A stretch of 51,576 bases of DNA, from the NCBI GenBank assembly GCA_902492105.1, contig CABUKD010000008.1:1-51576 (forward strand). The letters are read 5' to 3'. Every line of letters begins with the position of its first letter. The first letter of the stretch is position 1. Made by a program: the position numbers and the translations under genes. Source of the stretch: an uncultured Clostridium sp. (GTDB taxonomy: Bacteria > Bacillota > Clostridia > TANB77 > CAG-508). This document shows positions 44,710 through 51,576 of the stretch, piece by piece. A model generated the notes under the pieces. The model was not told the origin of the DNA. It saw only the letters and a list, made by a program, of their open reading frames with translations, and did no database searches.

Positions 44710-45216
44710 TTAAGCGTTAGCTTGTTCCTTTTGTGCCTTAACAGCATCCAAAGCAACAGCCAATTTGGTAATATTGCCAAGTAAAGCACCTGCCAATTTT
44801 GCCATAAGTTCTTGTCTGGATGGTAATTTTGCTAAAGTAATTATTTCTTCAGCTGTCATTACTTTTCCATCAATAATTCCACCTTTAATTTTGTAGAATT
44901 CATTGTTTTTAGAGAAATTATAAATGATTTTAGATGGTTCTAGATAGTCTTCTGTACCAGTTACAATTGCTGTTGGTCCTTCTAGAAGTTCATCTAGTCC
45001 ATTTTCTCCATTTGCATTTAATGCTCTTTTAATAATGTTATTTTTAATAACTCTGTACTGACTATTTGCATTTCTTAAGTCTGTTCTTAATTTTGTTACA
45101 TCTGCTACATTAATTCCTCTGTAGTCTGTTAACAAAACTACTTTTGCTGCTTTTAATTCTTCAGATAGTTTTTTAACTTCTTCTTCTTTTTGTGCTAGAA
45201 CTGTTTTGCTTGCCAT
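44710..45216 (-). CDS. rplJ: 50S ribosomal protein uL10
   Basis: About 168 residues. MASKTVLAQKEEEVKKLSEELKAAKVVLLTDYRGINVADVTKLR is typical uL10. It forms the base of the L7/L12 stalk. GGGAGGTG precedes the MASK start; a further five codons upstream are open but lack a site. Its expression should be set by the L10 leader at 45235-45425. Confidence 0.97.
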   Translation of the reverse strand: MASKTVLAQKEEEVKKLSEELKAAKVVLLTDYRGINVADVTKLRTDLRNANSQYRVIKNNIIKRALNANGENGLDELLEGPTAIVTGTEDYLEPSKIIYNFSKNNEFYKIKGGIIDGKVMTAEEIITLAKLPSRQELMAKLAGALLGNITKLAVALDAVKAQKEQANA

Positions 45217-45234
45217 TTTTTCACCTCCCAAGTT

Positions 45235-45425
45235 TATGAAAAATTGTTTTATTTAGTAAATTTTAATTGTTAACAATTATCATTAAAATATTTTTATTTA
45301 CCTAAAAAAATCCAATCAATTTTGCCTTTTCAAGACAAAGATTGATTGGATTTTAAAATCCGCTCTTTCTTTGCCTCGGTAAGACTTACCAAATTGCTTA
45401 CTTTCTTCGGCAATAAATCTATTTT
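45235..45425 (-). promoter_or_regulatory. L10 leader (ribosomal protein autoregulatory RNA) with terminator
   Basis: In the rplA-rplJ gap the minus strand carries TTGCCGAAGAAAGTAAGC, GGTAAGTCTTACC and GAGGCAAAGAAAG, which resemble the kink-turn/L10-binding elements of the L10 leader. A terminator follows at 45304-45352 (AATCCAATCAAT, loop, ATTGATTGGATT, T run). Known L10 leaders let excess L10-L12 complex stop rplJL expression. The family assignment needs a covariance search. Confidence 0.8.
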
Positions 45426-46109
45426 CTATTTTTGATCAATATACATACTTGGTCCCATTGTGGTAGAGATTGCTACACTTTTAATATATTGTCCTTTTGC
45501 TGCTGCTGGTTTTGCTTTAATAATAGCATTAATAATAGTTTCATAGTTTTCTAGTAGCTTATCTGCACCAAATGATACTTTACCAAAACCTAGGTGAACA
45601 ATGTTATTTTTATCAAGTCTGTATTCTACTTTTCCTGATTTAATTTCTTGGATTGCTTTTGTTACATCCATAGTTACTGTTCCAGATTTAGGGTTTGGCA
45701 TTAATCCTTTTGGTCCCAATACTTTACCTAATCTTCCTACAACTCCCATCATATCTGGTGTTGCAACGATAACATCATAATCAAACCAGTTTTCTTTTTC
45801 AATTTTTGGAATTAATTCTTCTGCTCCAACAAAGTCAGCTCCTGCTTTTGTAGCTTCGTCTGCTTTTGGTCCTTTTGCAAACACTAATACTTTTTGTGTT
45901 TTACCTGTACCATTTGGAAGTACTGTAGTACCTCTTACTTGTTGGTCAGCTTGTTTAGAATCCACACCTAATTTTACATGTAATTCCACTGTTTCGTCAA
46001 ATTTTGTTTTTGGCATTTTTTCAATGGTATCTAGTGCTTCTTTTGCACTATATAATTTTTTTCTATCAATTAGTTTTTCTGCTTCTTGATATCTCTTTCC
46101 TTTTTTCAT
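45426..46109 (-). CDS. rplA: 50S ribosomal protein uL1
   Basis: About 227 residues. MKKGKRYQEAEKLIDRKKLYSAKEALDTIEK at the N-terminus; PDMMGVVGRLGKVLGPKGLMPNPKSGTV is the uL1 signature. It forms the L1 stalk at the E-site. GGAGGG precedes MKKGKR. Followed directly by the L10 leader. Confidence 0.98.
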   Translation of the reverse strand: MKKGKRYQEAEKLIDRKKLYSAKEALDTIEKMPKTKFDETVELHVKLGVDSKQADQQVRGTTVLPNGTGKTQKVLVFAKGPKADEATKAGADFVGAEELIPKIEKENWFDYDVIVATPDMMGVVGRLGKVLGPKGLMPNPKSGTVTMDVTKAIQEIKSGKVEYRLDKNNIVHLGFGKVSFGADKLLENYETIINAIIKAKPAAAKGQYIKSVAISTTMGPSMYIDQK

Positions 46110-46162
46110 GTTTTCCCTCCTTTGGTTCAAGCGAAAGTTTTTTACTTTCTCCCAATTTTTAA

Positions 46163-46591
46163 TTAGTCAACTACTACAATTCCCATAGATCTAGCAGTTC
46201 CTGCTACCATGCTCATTGCTGCTTCTAATGATGCTGCATTTAAGTCTGGCATTTTCTTTTTAGCAACTTCTTCTACTTGGGCTTTTGTAATTTTAGCAAC
46301 TTTATCTCTATTAGGTTTTCCAGAACCTTTTTCTATTTTTGCAGCTTGTTTAATTAAAACTGCCATAGGTGGTTCTTTGGTAATAAATTCAAATGATTTA
46401 TCTTTATATACTGTAATTACTACTGGGATAATAGTTCCACCCATTTGTGCTGTTCTATCATTGAATTGTTTTACAAACTCCATAATATTAACACCACTTG
46501 CACCTAATGCTGGTCCTACTGGTGGAGCTGGACTTGCCTTTCCTGCTGGAATTTGTAATTTAATTACGTTTCCTATTTCTTTTTCTGCCAT
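46163..46591 (-). CDS. rplK: 50S ribosomal protein uL11
   Basis: 142 residues. LQIPAGKASPAPPVGPALGASGVNIMEFVKQFN and the C-terminal rRNA-binding domain ending GTARSMGIVV. It binds the GTPase-associated centre of 23S rRNA. GGAGGTG lies 9 nt before the ATG. Confidence 0.98.
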   Translation of the reverse strand: MAEKEIGNVIKLQIPAGKASPAPPVGPALGASGVNIMEFVKQFNDRTAQMGGTIIPVVITVYKDKSFEFITKEPPMAVLIKQAAKIEKGSGKPNRDKVAKITKAQVEEVAKKKMPDLNAASLEAAMSMVAGTARSMGIVVVD

Positions 46592-46662
46592 TGTTCTAGC
46601 ACCTCCTTTAGTTTTTTATATGTATATTCATCTAAAAATTAGATTACTAACAAAATTAAAAT

Positions 46663-47196
46663 TTAGATTTTTTGAACTTGTGAAAATTCTAGTTCTACTG
46701 GTGTTTCCCTTCCAAACATAGATACTAATACTTTTACCTTATGTTTTTCTTTATTGATTTCTGTAACCACTCCTGTAAAGTCAGTTAATGGGCCTTCCAT
46801 AATACGTACAGAGTCATGAACACCATAGTCTACATTAACTTCTACTTGTTCAAATCCCATTTTTCTAATTTCCTCGTCTGTAAGAGGAATAGGATCTGTT
46901 CCAGAACCAACAAAGCCAGTAACACCTCTTGTATTTCTAACAATATACCATGTTTTTTCTGTTACAATCATTTTAATTAAAACATAACCTGGAAATACTT
47001 TTTTTAAGTTTGTTTTTCTTTGGCCTTCTTTAATTTCAATTTGTTCTTCCATTGGTACAATAATTTCAAAGAAGTAATCCTCTAACTCTCTATTTTTAAT
47101 TGTTTTTTCTAAGTCTGTTTTAACTTTATTTTCATAACCCGAATAAGTATGTACCACATACCATCTTGGTACTAATTCTTCTTTTTCTTGAGACAT
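46663..47196 (-). CDS. nusG: Transcription termination/antitermination protein NusG
   Basis: 177 residues. N-terminal NGN domain (PRWYVVHTYSGYENKVKTDLE, FPGYVLIKM) and C-terminal KOW domain (DSVRIMEGPLTDFTGVVTEINKEKHKVKVLVSMFGRETPVELE). It modulates RNA polymerase pausing and couples to ribosomes. Follows secE with a 14-bp gap, and is followed by rplK. Confidence 0.98.
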   Translation of the reverse strand: MSQEKEELVPRWYVVHTYSGYENKVKTDLEKTIKNRELEDYFFEIIVPMEEQIEIKEGQRKTNLKKVFPGYVLIKMIVTEKTWYIVRNTRGVTGFVGSGTDPIPLTDEEIRKMGFEQVEVNVDYGVHDSVRIMEGPLTDFTGVVTEINKEKHKVKVLVSMFGRETPVELEFSQVQKI

Positions 47197-47210
47197 ATTG
47201 GTAAGCCTCC

Positions 47211-47594
47211 TTATTCTTCATTTACGGTATTATTTTCAGTTTCACTATTTTCAGCAGTTACCTTGTTTTCTGTATTATTGGTTTCATTTAAAATATTGTC
47301 TACTGCATTTTGTGCCTCTTGATTGGTAGTTGTATTTTCAGTTTGTACATTTTGAGATTCTACCATACCTCTTAATTTGTCAATACCATAACTATTCATT
47401 AGTTCGAAAACTAAATCCAACACAAATACAATAATTGCAGTAATTAATACAATGGTAATAACTGCTACTGTATTATTGACAAGTTGTTTTGGTGTTGGCC
47501 AAATTACTCTTTTTAATTCTGCCTTAAAATCTTTAAAAAAGTGTTTGTTTTCCCTTTTTTCTTTTCTGTCATTTTTGTTTACATCTTTAGGCAT
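47211..47594 (-). CDS. secE: Preprotein translocase subunit SecE with long polar C-terminal extension
   Basis: 127 residues. The core matches SecE: amphipathic FKAELKRVIWPTPKQLVNNT then one TM helix, VAVITIVLITAIIVFVLDLVF. Instead of ending soon after the TM helix, the protein continues ~55 residues of Asn/Glu/Thr-rich, disordered-looking sequence (NTTTNQEAQNAVDN..., ENKVTAENSETENNTVNEE). By the usual topology this tail would be extracytoplasmic. Gene order rpmG-secE-nusG confirms identity. Confidence 0.95.
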   Translation of the reverse strand: MPKDVNKNDRKEKRENKHFFKDFKAELKRVIWPTPKQLVNNTVAVITIVLITAIIVFVLDLVFELMNSYGIDKLRGMVESQNVQTENTTTNQEAQNAVDNILNETNNTENKVTAENSETENNTVNEE

Positions 47595-47616
47595 TTTGTT
47601 ATCCCCCTTAAAAGGC

Positions 47617-47781
47617 TTATTTTGTTTCTTTATGTGTTGTACGTTTGTTACAGAATTTGCAATATTTTACAACTTCTAGTCTTTCTGTATTGTTTTTTTT
47701 GTTTTTTTCTGTTAGATAATTTCTTCTTTTACATTCTGTACATTCTAATGTAATTGGTTCTCTTGCTCCTTTTGCAGCCAT
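47617..47781 (-). CDS. rpmG: 50S ribosomal protein bL33
   Basis: 54 residues: MAAKGAREPITLECTECKRR, then CKFCNKRTTHKETK. Two CxxC pairs show the zinc-binding (C+) form. GGAGGTG lies 5-6 nt before the ATG. First gene of the rpmG-secE-nusG-rplK-rplA run. Confidence 0.95.
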   Translation of the reverse strand: MAAKGAREPITLECTECKRRNYLTEKNKKNNTERLEVVKYCKFCNKRTTHKETK

Positions 47782-47824
47782 TTCAAACACCTCCAGCTTA
47801 TCTTTGCTTTTTGAATTTCATTTT

Positions 47825-47855
47825 ATTAAGCGTATGCTACTCACATACGCTTAAT
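47825..47855 (-). promoter_or_regulatory. Hairpin at the 5' end of the rpmG operon transcript
   Basis: A perfect 12-bp stem ATTAAGCGTATG / CATACGCTTAAT with a 7-nt loop, starting right after the -10 box. The mRNA would begin with this stem-loop. No T run follows on the minus strand, so it is not an ordinary terminator. Confidence 0.65.
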
Positions 47856-47856
47856 A

Positions 47857-47885
47857 ATTGTACCATTTTTTACCTAATATGTCAA
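47857..47885 (-). promoter_or_regulatory. Sigma-A promoter of rpmG-secE-nusG-rplK-rplA
   Basis: Minus strand TTGACA (47885-47880), 17-nt spacer, TACAAT (47862-47857). Confidence 0.85.
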
Positions 47886-47959
47886 CTATTTTATGAGATT
47901 TTATACATTTTTTTATCTACATAGAATTTGTTTTTTAGTTGACCTTTTTATTTAGTGTT

Positions 47960-48586
47960 TTAATCATGTTGAGTAGTATAACCATGTTCACAATAGTAAT
48001 GAGAATATGTCTTGCCATGTTCACAAGGGGATGTTGTTGTAATTTCTCCTTTTCCGCCACATGAAGTACAATCAATTTTATCTGATGCAAGAATAGGGCT
48101 TGAACATCTTATGCAGTTTTCCATATAAGTCATTGTATAAGATCATACATGACATCTATACATATTTCCACTTCCTCCACATTTAGTACAATCTCTAGTT
48201 GTTTCTTTTCCGCCACTACAATACTCTGTATTTCCTGGGCAGTAAGTTCTTACAGCCGCACTCGTAGATCCTTGTACGGTTTCCTTTCCATCTGTTACTG
48301 TTACATAATAATAATAGTTTGTATATTGTTTTAATCCCGATGCAGTTAGTGTTACCTGAGTTCCTGCAGCAGTTGCTGCGGATGTTGCTTTTTGTGTAAA
48401 CCCACTATTTTGTGATGTACTAGTATATAATGTATATGTTAAATTATTATTATCTGCATCTGTTGCTTGCGCATTTACAGTAATAGAATTGGTTGATTTT
48501 GTATTTAGACTTACACTAGAAATAACTGGTGCTGTATTTGATACTGTCACTGTTATGGAATCCGAAATAGTTTCTGTTTTATTTAT
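47960..48586 (-). pseudogene. 5'-truncated, nonsense-containing fragment of a pilin-like gene
   Basis: The fragment begins abruptly at NKTETISDSITVTVSNT, in frame with the middle of the second pilin-like gene (NRTETIS...). It continues through an Fn3 module (LTYTLYTSTSQNSGFTQKATS, YTNYYYYVTVTDGKETVQGST), TYCPG and the Cys-rich tail (CTKCGGSG, CIRCSSP, CTSCGGKG, CEHGKTYSHYYCEHG, ending TTQHD). One in-frame TGA at 48145-48143 interrupts it. There is no prepilin signal, promoter or ribosome site: its 5' end overlaps the last codons of the HD-domain gene. It is either a dead relic or a silent cassette that could donate sequence to 40273-42166 by recombination. Confidence 0.85.
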
Positions 48587-49236
48587 CTTTTGTCAAGTGT
48601 TTTTTCTGTCTTTCTTAGATTTTCTATGTATGCCTTTTGCGTATTACAAAAAGTTTCCTTGTCTTGCAATAAACTCCTAATTTGCGTTAAAAAATCTTCA
48701 TATTTTTTATCTTTAAAATAAAACTTGGCATAACCATTTTCTCCAAATTTTTTAGTTAAAACTTGGAAAGCATTTTCAAATAATTGTTCATCTGTATAAT
48801 TTGGATTACGTCTTTTTCCAATATAATAAGATCTTCTTAAACATTTTTCTACTGTGTCATTTCTGTCTGCGGAAGAAACAATTTTTCCATAAATACTACG
48901 TGGTTCATGGTCTGAAGATGCTCTATGATCTTCAATAGCTTGTTTTATTGTTTCCAATTGTTCCTCGTTAAAGAAGGATAATAAATTTTTGTCTTCCTGC
49001 ATTATTTTAGCTGATATAATTTCATGTATTTTAGAATCTATATAATGTCCTATATCATGATATGCTGCAATAGCATATACCATGTCTAAATCAACAGCTA
49101 ATTCATTTTGTTCTACTAGCTCAAAGCTTCTTTCAATTACATATTGAATATGTGTTATGTCATGACCTTCTTCATTTCTCTGATATAGTGGAAAAATATT
49201 CTTTTCTATATATTCTTTTAATTTAGGATTTAGCAC
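48583..49236 (-). CDS. HD-domain hydrolase
   Basis: About 217 residues. HDITHIQYVI... and AAYHDIGHYID supply the H...HD...D metal site of the HD superfamily, with the downstream DHRASSDHEPRSIYGKIVSSADRND. Substrates of such proteins are nucleotides or phosphorylated metabolites, unspecified here. A GTG start (codon after TTG-AAT) gives GGGAG 7 nt upstream; the TTG two codons earlier is too close to the site. The 3' end is fused to the pilin-like fragment. Confidence 0.85.
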   Translation of the reverse strand: MLNPKLKEYIEKNIFPLYQRNEEGHDITHIQYVIERSFELVEQNELAVDLDMVYAIAAYHDIGHYIDSKIHEIISAKIMQEDKNLLSFFNEEQLETIKQAIEDHRASSDHEPRSIYGKIVSSADRNDTVEKCLRRSYYIGKRRNPNYTDEQLFENAFQVLTKKFGENGYAKFYFKDKKYEDFLTQIRSLLQDKETFCNTQKAYIENLRKTEKTLDKR

Positions 49237-49253
49237 ATTCAATCTCCCTTTTT

Positions 49254-49868
49254 CTATTTTTTCTTTTTACTTACTTTCTTTTTTTCTAATTTTTTATTTT
49301 CTTTTGTTTTTCTTTTTTGTACAGAATAACCAAACTTTCCTACTTGCTTTCCTAGTGTAAAATATTTTCCATTTGCATAAGTAATTAAATGACATTTCGT
49401 AATATCAAAAGCTCCTTTATTATCAATATACTGCTCATCAGCATCAATTGATAACACCTCCGCTATAAACATATCGTGACTTCCTAATTCTTTTATTTCT
49501 ATTACTTTACATTCTATACTGGCTGGACTTTCTTTAATTAATGGACATTTTACAAATTTAGCAGTTTCTTTTGTTAAGTGCATTTCTTTGAATTTATCTA
49601 CCTTTGCACCTGTTTTTACCCCACACCAATCTGTAGCATATGCTAATTTTTCGGTGGTTAAATTGATGACAAATTCTCCATTTTTCTTAATAATATCGTG
49701 AGAATATCTTTCTTTGCGAACAGAAATATAACACATTGGTTTGTTTGTATTAATAATGCCTGTCCATGCTACTGTAATAATATTACTATTTTTCATATCT
49801 CCACAAGTTACCATGACAACTGGTAACGGATATAAAAAAGTTCCTGGTTTCCAACTAACTTTACTCAT
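49254..49868 (-). CDS. Flavin reductase-like (flavoredoxin-type) FMN-binding protein
   Basis: 204 residues. PGTFLYPLPVVMVTCGDMKNSNIITVAWTGIINTNKPMCYISVRKERYSHDIIKKNGEFVINL is the flavin reductase/DIM6-NTAB split-barrel. A very basic Lys tail (RKTKENKKLEKKKVSKKKK) ends it. AAGGAAG lies before the ATG. Just downstream of fprA, so it may take part in flavin-based electron transfer. Confidence 0.9.
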   Translation of the reverse strand: MSKVSWKPGTFLYPLPVVMVTCGDMKNSNIITVAWTGIINTNKPMCYISVRKERYSHDIIKKNGEFVINLTTEKLAYATDWCGVKTGAKVDKFKEMHLTKETAKFVKCPLIKESPASIECKVIEIKELGSHDMFIAEVLSIDADEQYIDNKGAFDITKCHLITYANGKYFTLGKQVGKFGYSVQKRKTKENKKLEKKKVSKKKK

Positions 49869-49944
49869 TTTTTCTTCCTTTTTTATTTTATTTTTTATCT
49901 TTTCTATATTACTTTTTTAAAACATGCTTTTATACACATATTTT

Positions 49945-51126
49945 TTATTTTGCAATTTGCTTGCCAAATTCTATACATTGTTTTGTAGTTTCTTCATCTG
50001 GTTTCCATGCTACTTTTAAAGAAGGTTCAATAATTTCAAAGCCAGATTTTTTTAATTCTTCTTCTATTTTGTTTGGCGCTTCTCCACTCCAACCATAACT
50101 TCCAAAAGCAGCAGCTTTTTTATTTTTTAGTTTCATTCCTTTTATCATTTCTAGAATTCCAGCAATAGAATGTAAATAGCCATTATTAACTGTTGAAGAA
50201 CCAACTAAAATTGCTTTTGATTTAAAAACTTGCGTTAATACTTCTGTTTTGTCATCTTTTGCAGTATTCATGATTTTTATGGTGACATTTTTGTCTATAG
50301 TTTGTATTCCTTGCGCAATTAGTTCTGCCATTTTTCTAGTACTATTCCACATAGTATCATACAAAATAGTAATTTGATTTTCTTGATAATTATTTGCCCA
50401 TTCCAAATATTTTTGTACAATTTGTTCTGGATTTTTTCTCCAAATTAGTCCATGGCTTGGACATATCATTTCAATTTTTAAATTCATCTCTAAAATTTCA
50501 TGAATTTTCTTTTTTACTAGCATACTGAATGGTGCTAAAATATTGGCATAGTAAATAATAGCTTGGTTCCATAACTCTGCTTGATTTACTTCATCTGCAT
50601 ATAAAAATTCTGATGCTAGATGCTGTCCAAAACCATCATTACTAAATAAAATATTTTCTCCATCCATATAAGTAAACATAGTATCTGGCCAATGAAGCAT
50701 TGGTGCTTCTATAAAAGTTAAGGTATGTTTACCAATAGAAAGCTTGTCCCCTGTTTTTACAGGGATGAAATTCCACTCTTGATGATATTGTCCTTTAATA
50801 GATTTAATTCCATTTTGTGTACAGTAAATTGGCACATTTGGAATTTCTTTCATAAGTTCTACTAAAGAACCACTATGGTCTACTTCACCATGTTGCACAA
50901 TTATAGCATCTATTTTTTGCAAATCTACTGTTTGCTTTAAATTGGTTACGAATTCTCTGTCATATGGTAACCAAACCGTATCTATTAAAATTGTTTTTTC
51001 ATCTTTAATTAGGTATGCATTATAGGAAGATCCATTCGTAGTTGTAAATTCATCTCCATGAAACTTTTTTAGTTCCCAGTCCGTTTTTCCCACCCAAGTT
51101 ACATATCCGTTAATTTGTTTATTCAT
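49945..51126 (-). CDS. FprA family A-type flavoprotein (flavodiiron protein)
   Basis: About 393 residues. An N-terminal metallo-beta-lactamase-like diiron domain has QHGEVDHSG, LHWPDTMFTY, SNDGFGQH and PSHGLIWR, in which the iron ligands lie (His-x-Glu-x-Asp, His, Asp, His). A C-terminal flavodoxin domain follows (ILYDTMWNSTRKMAELIAQGI, GSYGWSGEAPNKI). It reduces O2 to water and/or NO in anaerobes. MNKQINGYVTWVGKTDWEL is the likely start (AAAGGA upstream); the open frame extends 20 codons further. Confidence 0.95.
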   Translation of the reverse strand: MNKQINGYVTWVGKTDWELKKFHGDEFTTTNGSSYNAYLIKDEKTILIDTVWLPYDREFVTNLKQTVDLQKIDAIIVQHGEVDHSGSLVELMKEIPNVPIYCTQNGIKSIKGQYHQEWNFIPVKTGDKLSIGKHTLTFIEAPMLHWPDTMFTYMDGENILFSNDGFGQHLASEFLYADEVNQAELWNQAIIYYANILAPFSMLVKKKIHEILEMNLKIEMICPSHGLIWRKNPEQIVQKYLEWANNYQENQITILYDTMWNSTRKMAELIAQGIQTIDKNVTIKIMNTAKDDKTEVLTQVFKSKAILVGSSTVNNGYLHSIAGILEMIKGMKLKNKKAAAFGSYGWSGEAPNKIEEELKKSGFEIIEPSLKVAWKPDEETTKQCIEFGKQIAK

Positions 51127-51208
51127 ATTAGTATCATTCCTTTCTTGCTTTTTACATTTCTTATGATGCATTAAATAAAACAACATATCAGTTTAAACAT
51201 AAGTATAG

Positions 51209-51237
51209 TTATAATTATAATTTGTAAAGTATGACAA
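51209..51237 (-). promoter_or_regulatory. Candidate promoter with PerR-like sequence before fprA
   Basis: Minus strand TTGTCA (51237-51232), 17-nt spacer, TTATAA (51214-51209). The overlapping ATTATAATTATAA partly matches the PerR consensus TTATAATNATTATAA. Confidence 0.35.
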
Positions 51238-51357
51238 ATTTTATTCTATAATATAAATCCATCAAATTTATCTAAATATATTATGTTCTATTTTTTTAAA
51301 ACTATTATAGTAACATTCCAAAGAATACTATTCATTAGAATTATAATACATAAACAT

Positions 51358-51404
51358 AAAAAAAGAAACCACAAATTAAAATTTTATCTAATTTCTAGTT
51401 TCTT
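51358..51404 (-). terminator. Intrinsic terminator downstream of the rRNA operon
   Basis: Minus strand AAGAAAC...AAATT, A/T-rich loop, AATTT...GTTTCTT then TTTTT. It lies ~120 bp after the 5S 3' end. The rest of 51241-51523 is AT-rich, and I see no gene in it. Confidence 0.6.
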
Positions 51405-51523
51405 CTTTCTAGCTTTTCTTTTTGAAAAGTTAAAATTTTTTATATTATTATTTTATTTAATTAGTTAATAATATTAAATTTTTAAATTCATTGTTAATTT
51501 TCATGTGTAAAAAACAAAAAAAA

Positions 51524-51576
51524 TCTGGCGACAACCTATTTTCTCAGCAGGGTAACCCACAAATATCTTCGGCACA
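51524..51576 (-). rRNA. rrf: 5S ribosomal RNA, 3' end (partial, runs off the window)
   Basis: Minus strand TGTGCCGAAGATA...GGGTTACCC...GAGAAAATAGGTTGTCGCCAGA, the 3' third of a bacterial 5S rRNA ending with the helix I strand GTCGCCAGA and followed by a T run. An rRNA operon should lie beyond the right edge. Confidence 0.85.

Noticed and set aside
48143..48145. TGA read as tryptophan or glycine (alternative code) in the pilin-like fragment
   Set aside because: Other genes here use standard code with TGG for Trp; the fragment also lacks a 5' end, so a plain nonsense mutation is simpler.
1..51576. CRISPR array, prophage or insertion sequence
   Set aside because: No regularly spaced repeats, integrase, transposase or phage structural genes are visible; the repeats found are short, non-coding palindromic elements.

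Overview
The window is AT-rich and tightly packed, and almost everything is on the minus strand. An alpha/beta-type small acid-soluble spore protein and a Spo0A effector domain point to an endospore-forming lineage. AdhE, an A-type flavoprotein (FprA), a Fe-S uracil-DNA glycosylase and the CtsR-McsA-McsB-ClpC system fit an anaerobic, fermentative Clostridia member, probably gut-associated and uncultured. The species cannot be named from the sequence.

Layout, left to right. (1) 121-2860: a large pilin-like surface protein, preceded by a promoter, a leader ORF carrying a (CT)11 tract (GA repeats on the coding strand) and a terminator. (2) 3127-3985: a frameshifted cation efflux gene. (3) 4172-9109: the class III heat-shock operon ctsR-mcsA-mcsB-clpC with a clear CtsR box. 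(4) 9183-12916: a small hypothetical gene, a Cof-type phosphatase, an SPFH/zinc-ribbon protein and a Tim44-like/zinc-ribbon membrane protein. (5) 13304-15315: SASP, hpf, rpsT and a small membrane protein. (6) 15546-18974: gatC-gatA-gatB. (7) 19148-24051: a receiver-less Spo0A homologue, adhE, a small hypothetical and dps. (8) 24069-28371: leuS, an unrecognised gene of atypical composition and a putative zincin. (9) 28488-40072: repair and housekeeping genes (GltD-like, udg, S66 peptidase, pgeF, addB, ogg, yitT-like, radical SAM, rnc). (10) 40273-42229: a second pilin-like gene inserted between rnc and acpP, whose start codon is out of frame across a (CT)12 tract. (11) acpP-plsX. (12) 44164-47885: rpmG-secE-nusG-rplK-rplA-[L10 leader]-rplJ-rplL. 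(13) 47960-51126: a broken third pilin-like fragment, an HD hydrolase, a flavin reductase and FprA. The window ends inside the 3' end of a 5S rRNA gene on the minus strand.

The accessory signal has three layers. First, a modular family of pilin-like surface proteins: two large paralogues share a front half and have different C-termini, and a third is a truncated fragment. Two of the loci carry dinucleotide tracts behind a sigma-A promoter and a start codon. In one, repeat slippage would switch the protein on. In the other, slippage would let ribosomes translate into an intrinsic terminator ahead of the pilin gene, suggesting phase-variable attenuation. Second, a ~130-145 bp structured element in three copies, each in the 3' region of a gene and in the same orientation as it. 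Its outer stem differs between two copies yet stays perfectly paired, which suggests an RNA-level role. Third, REP/MITE-like palindromes containing GGGGACG. They sit directly 5' of the Shine-Dalgarno sequences of clpC, leuS and gatB in the same orientation, and one supplies the stop codon of gatA.

There are no tRNA genes, CRISPR arrays, transposases, reverse transcriptases or phage structural genes that I can recognise.
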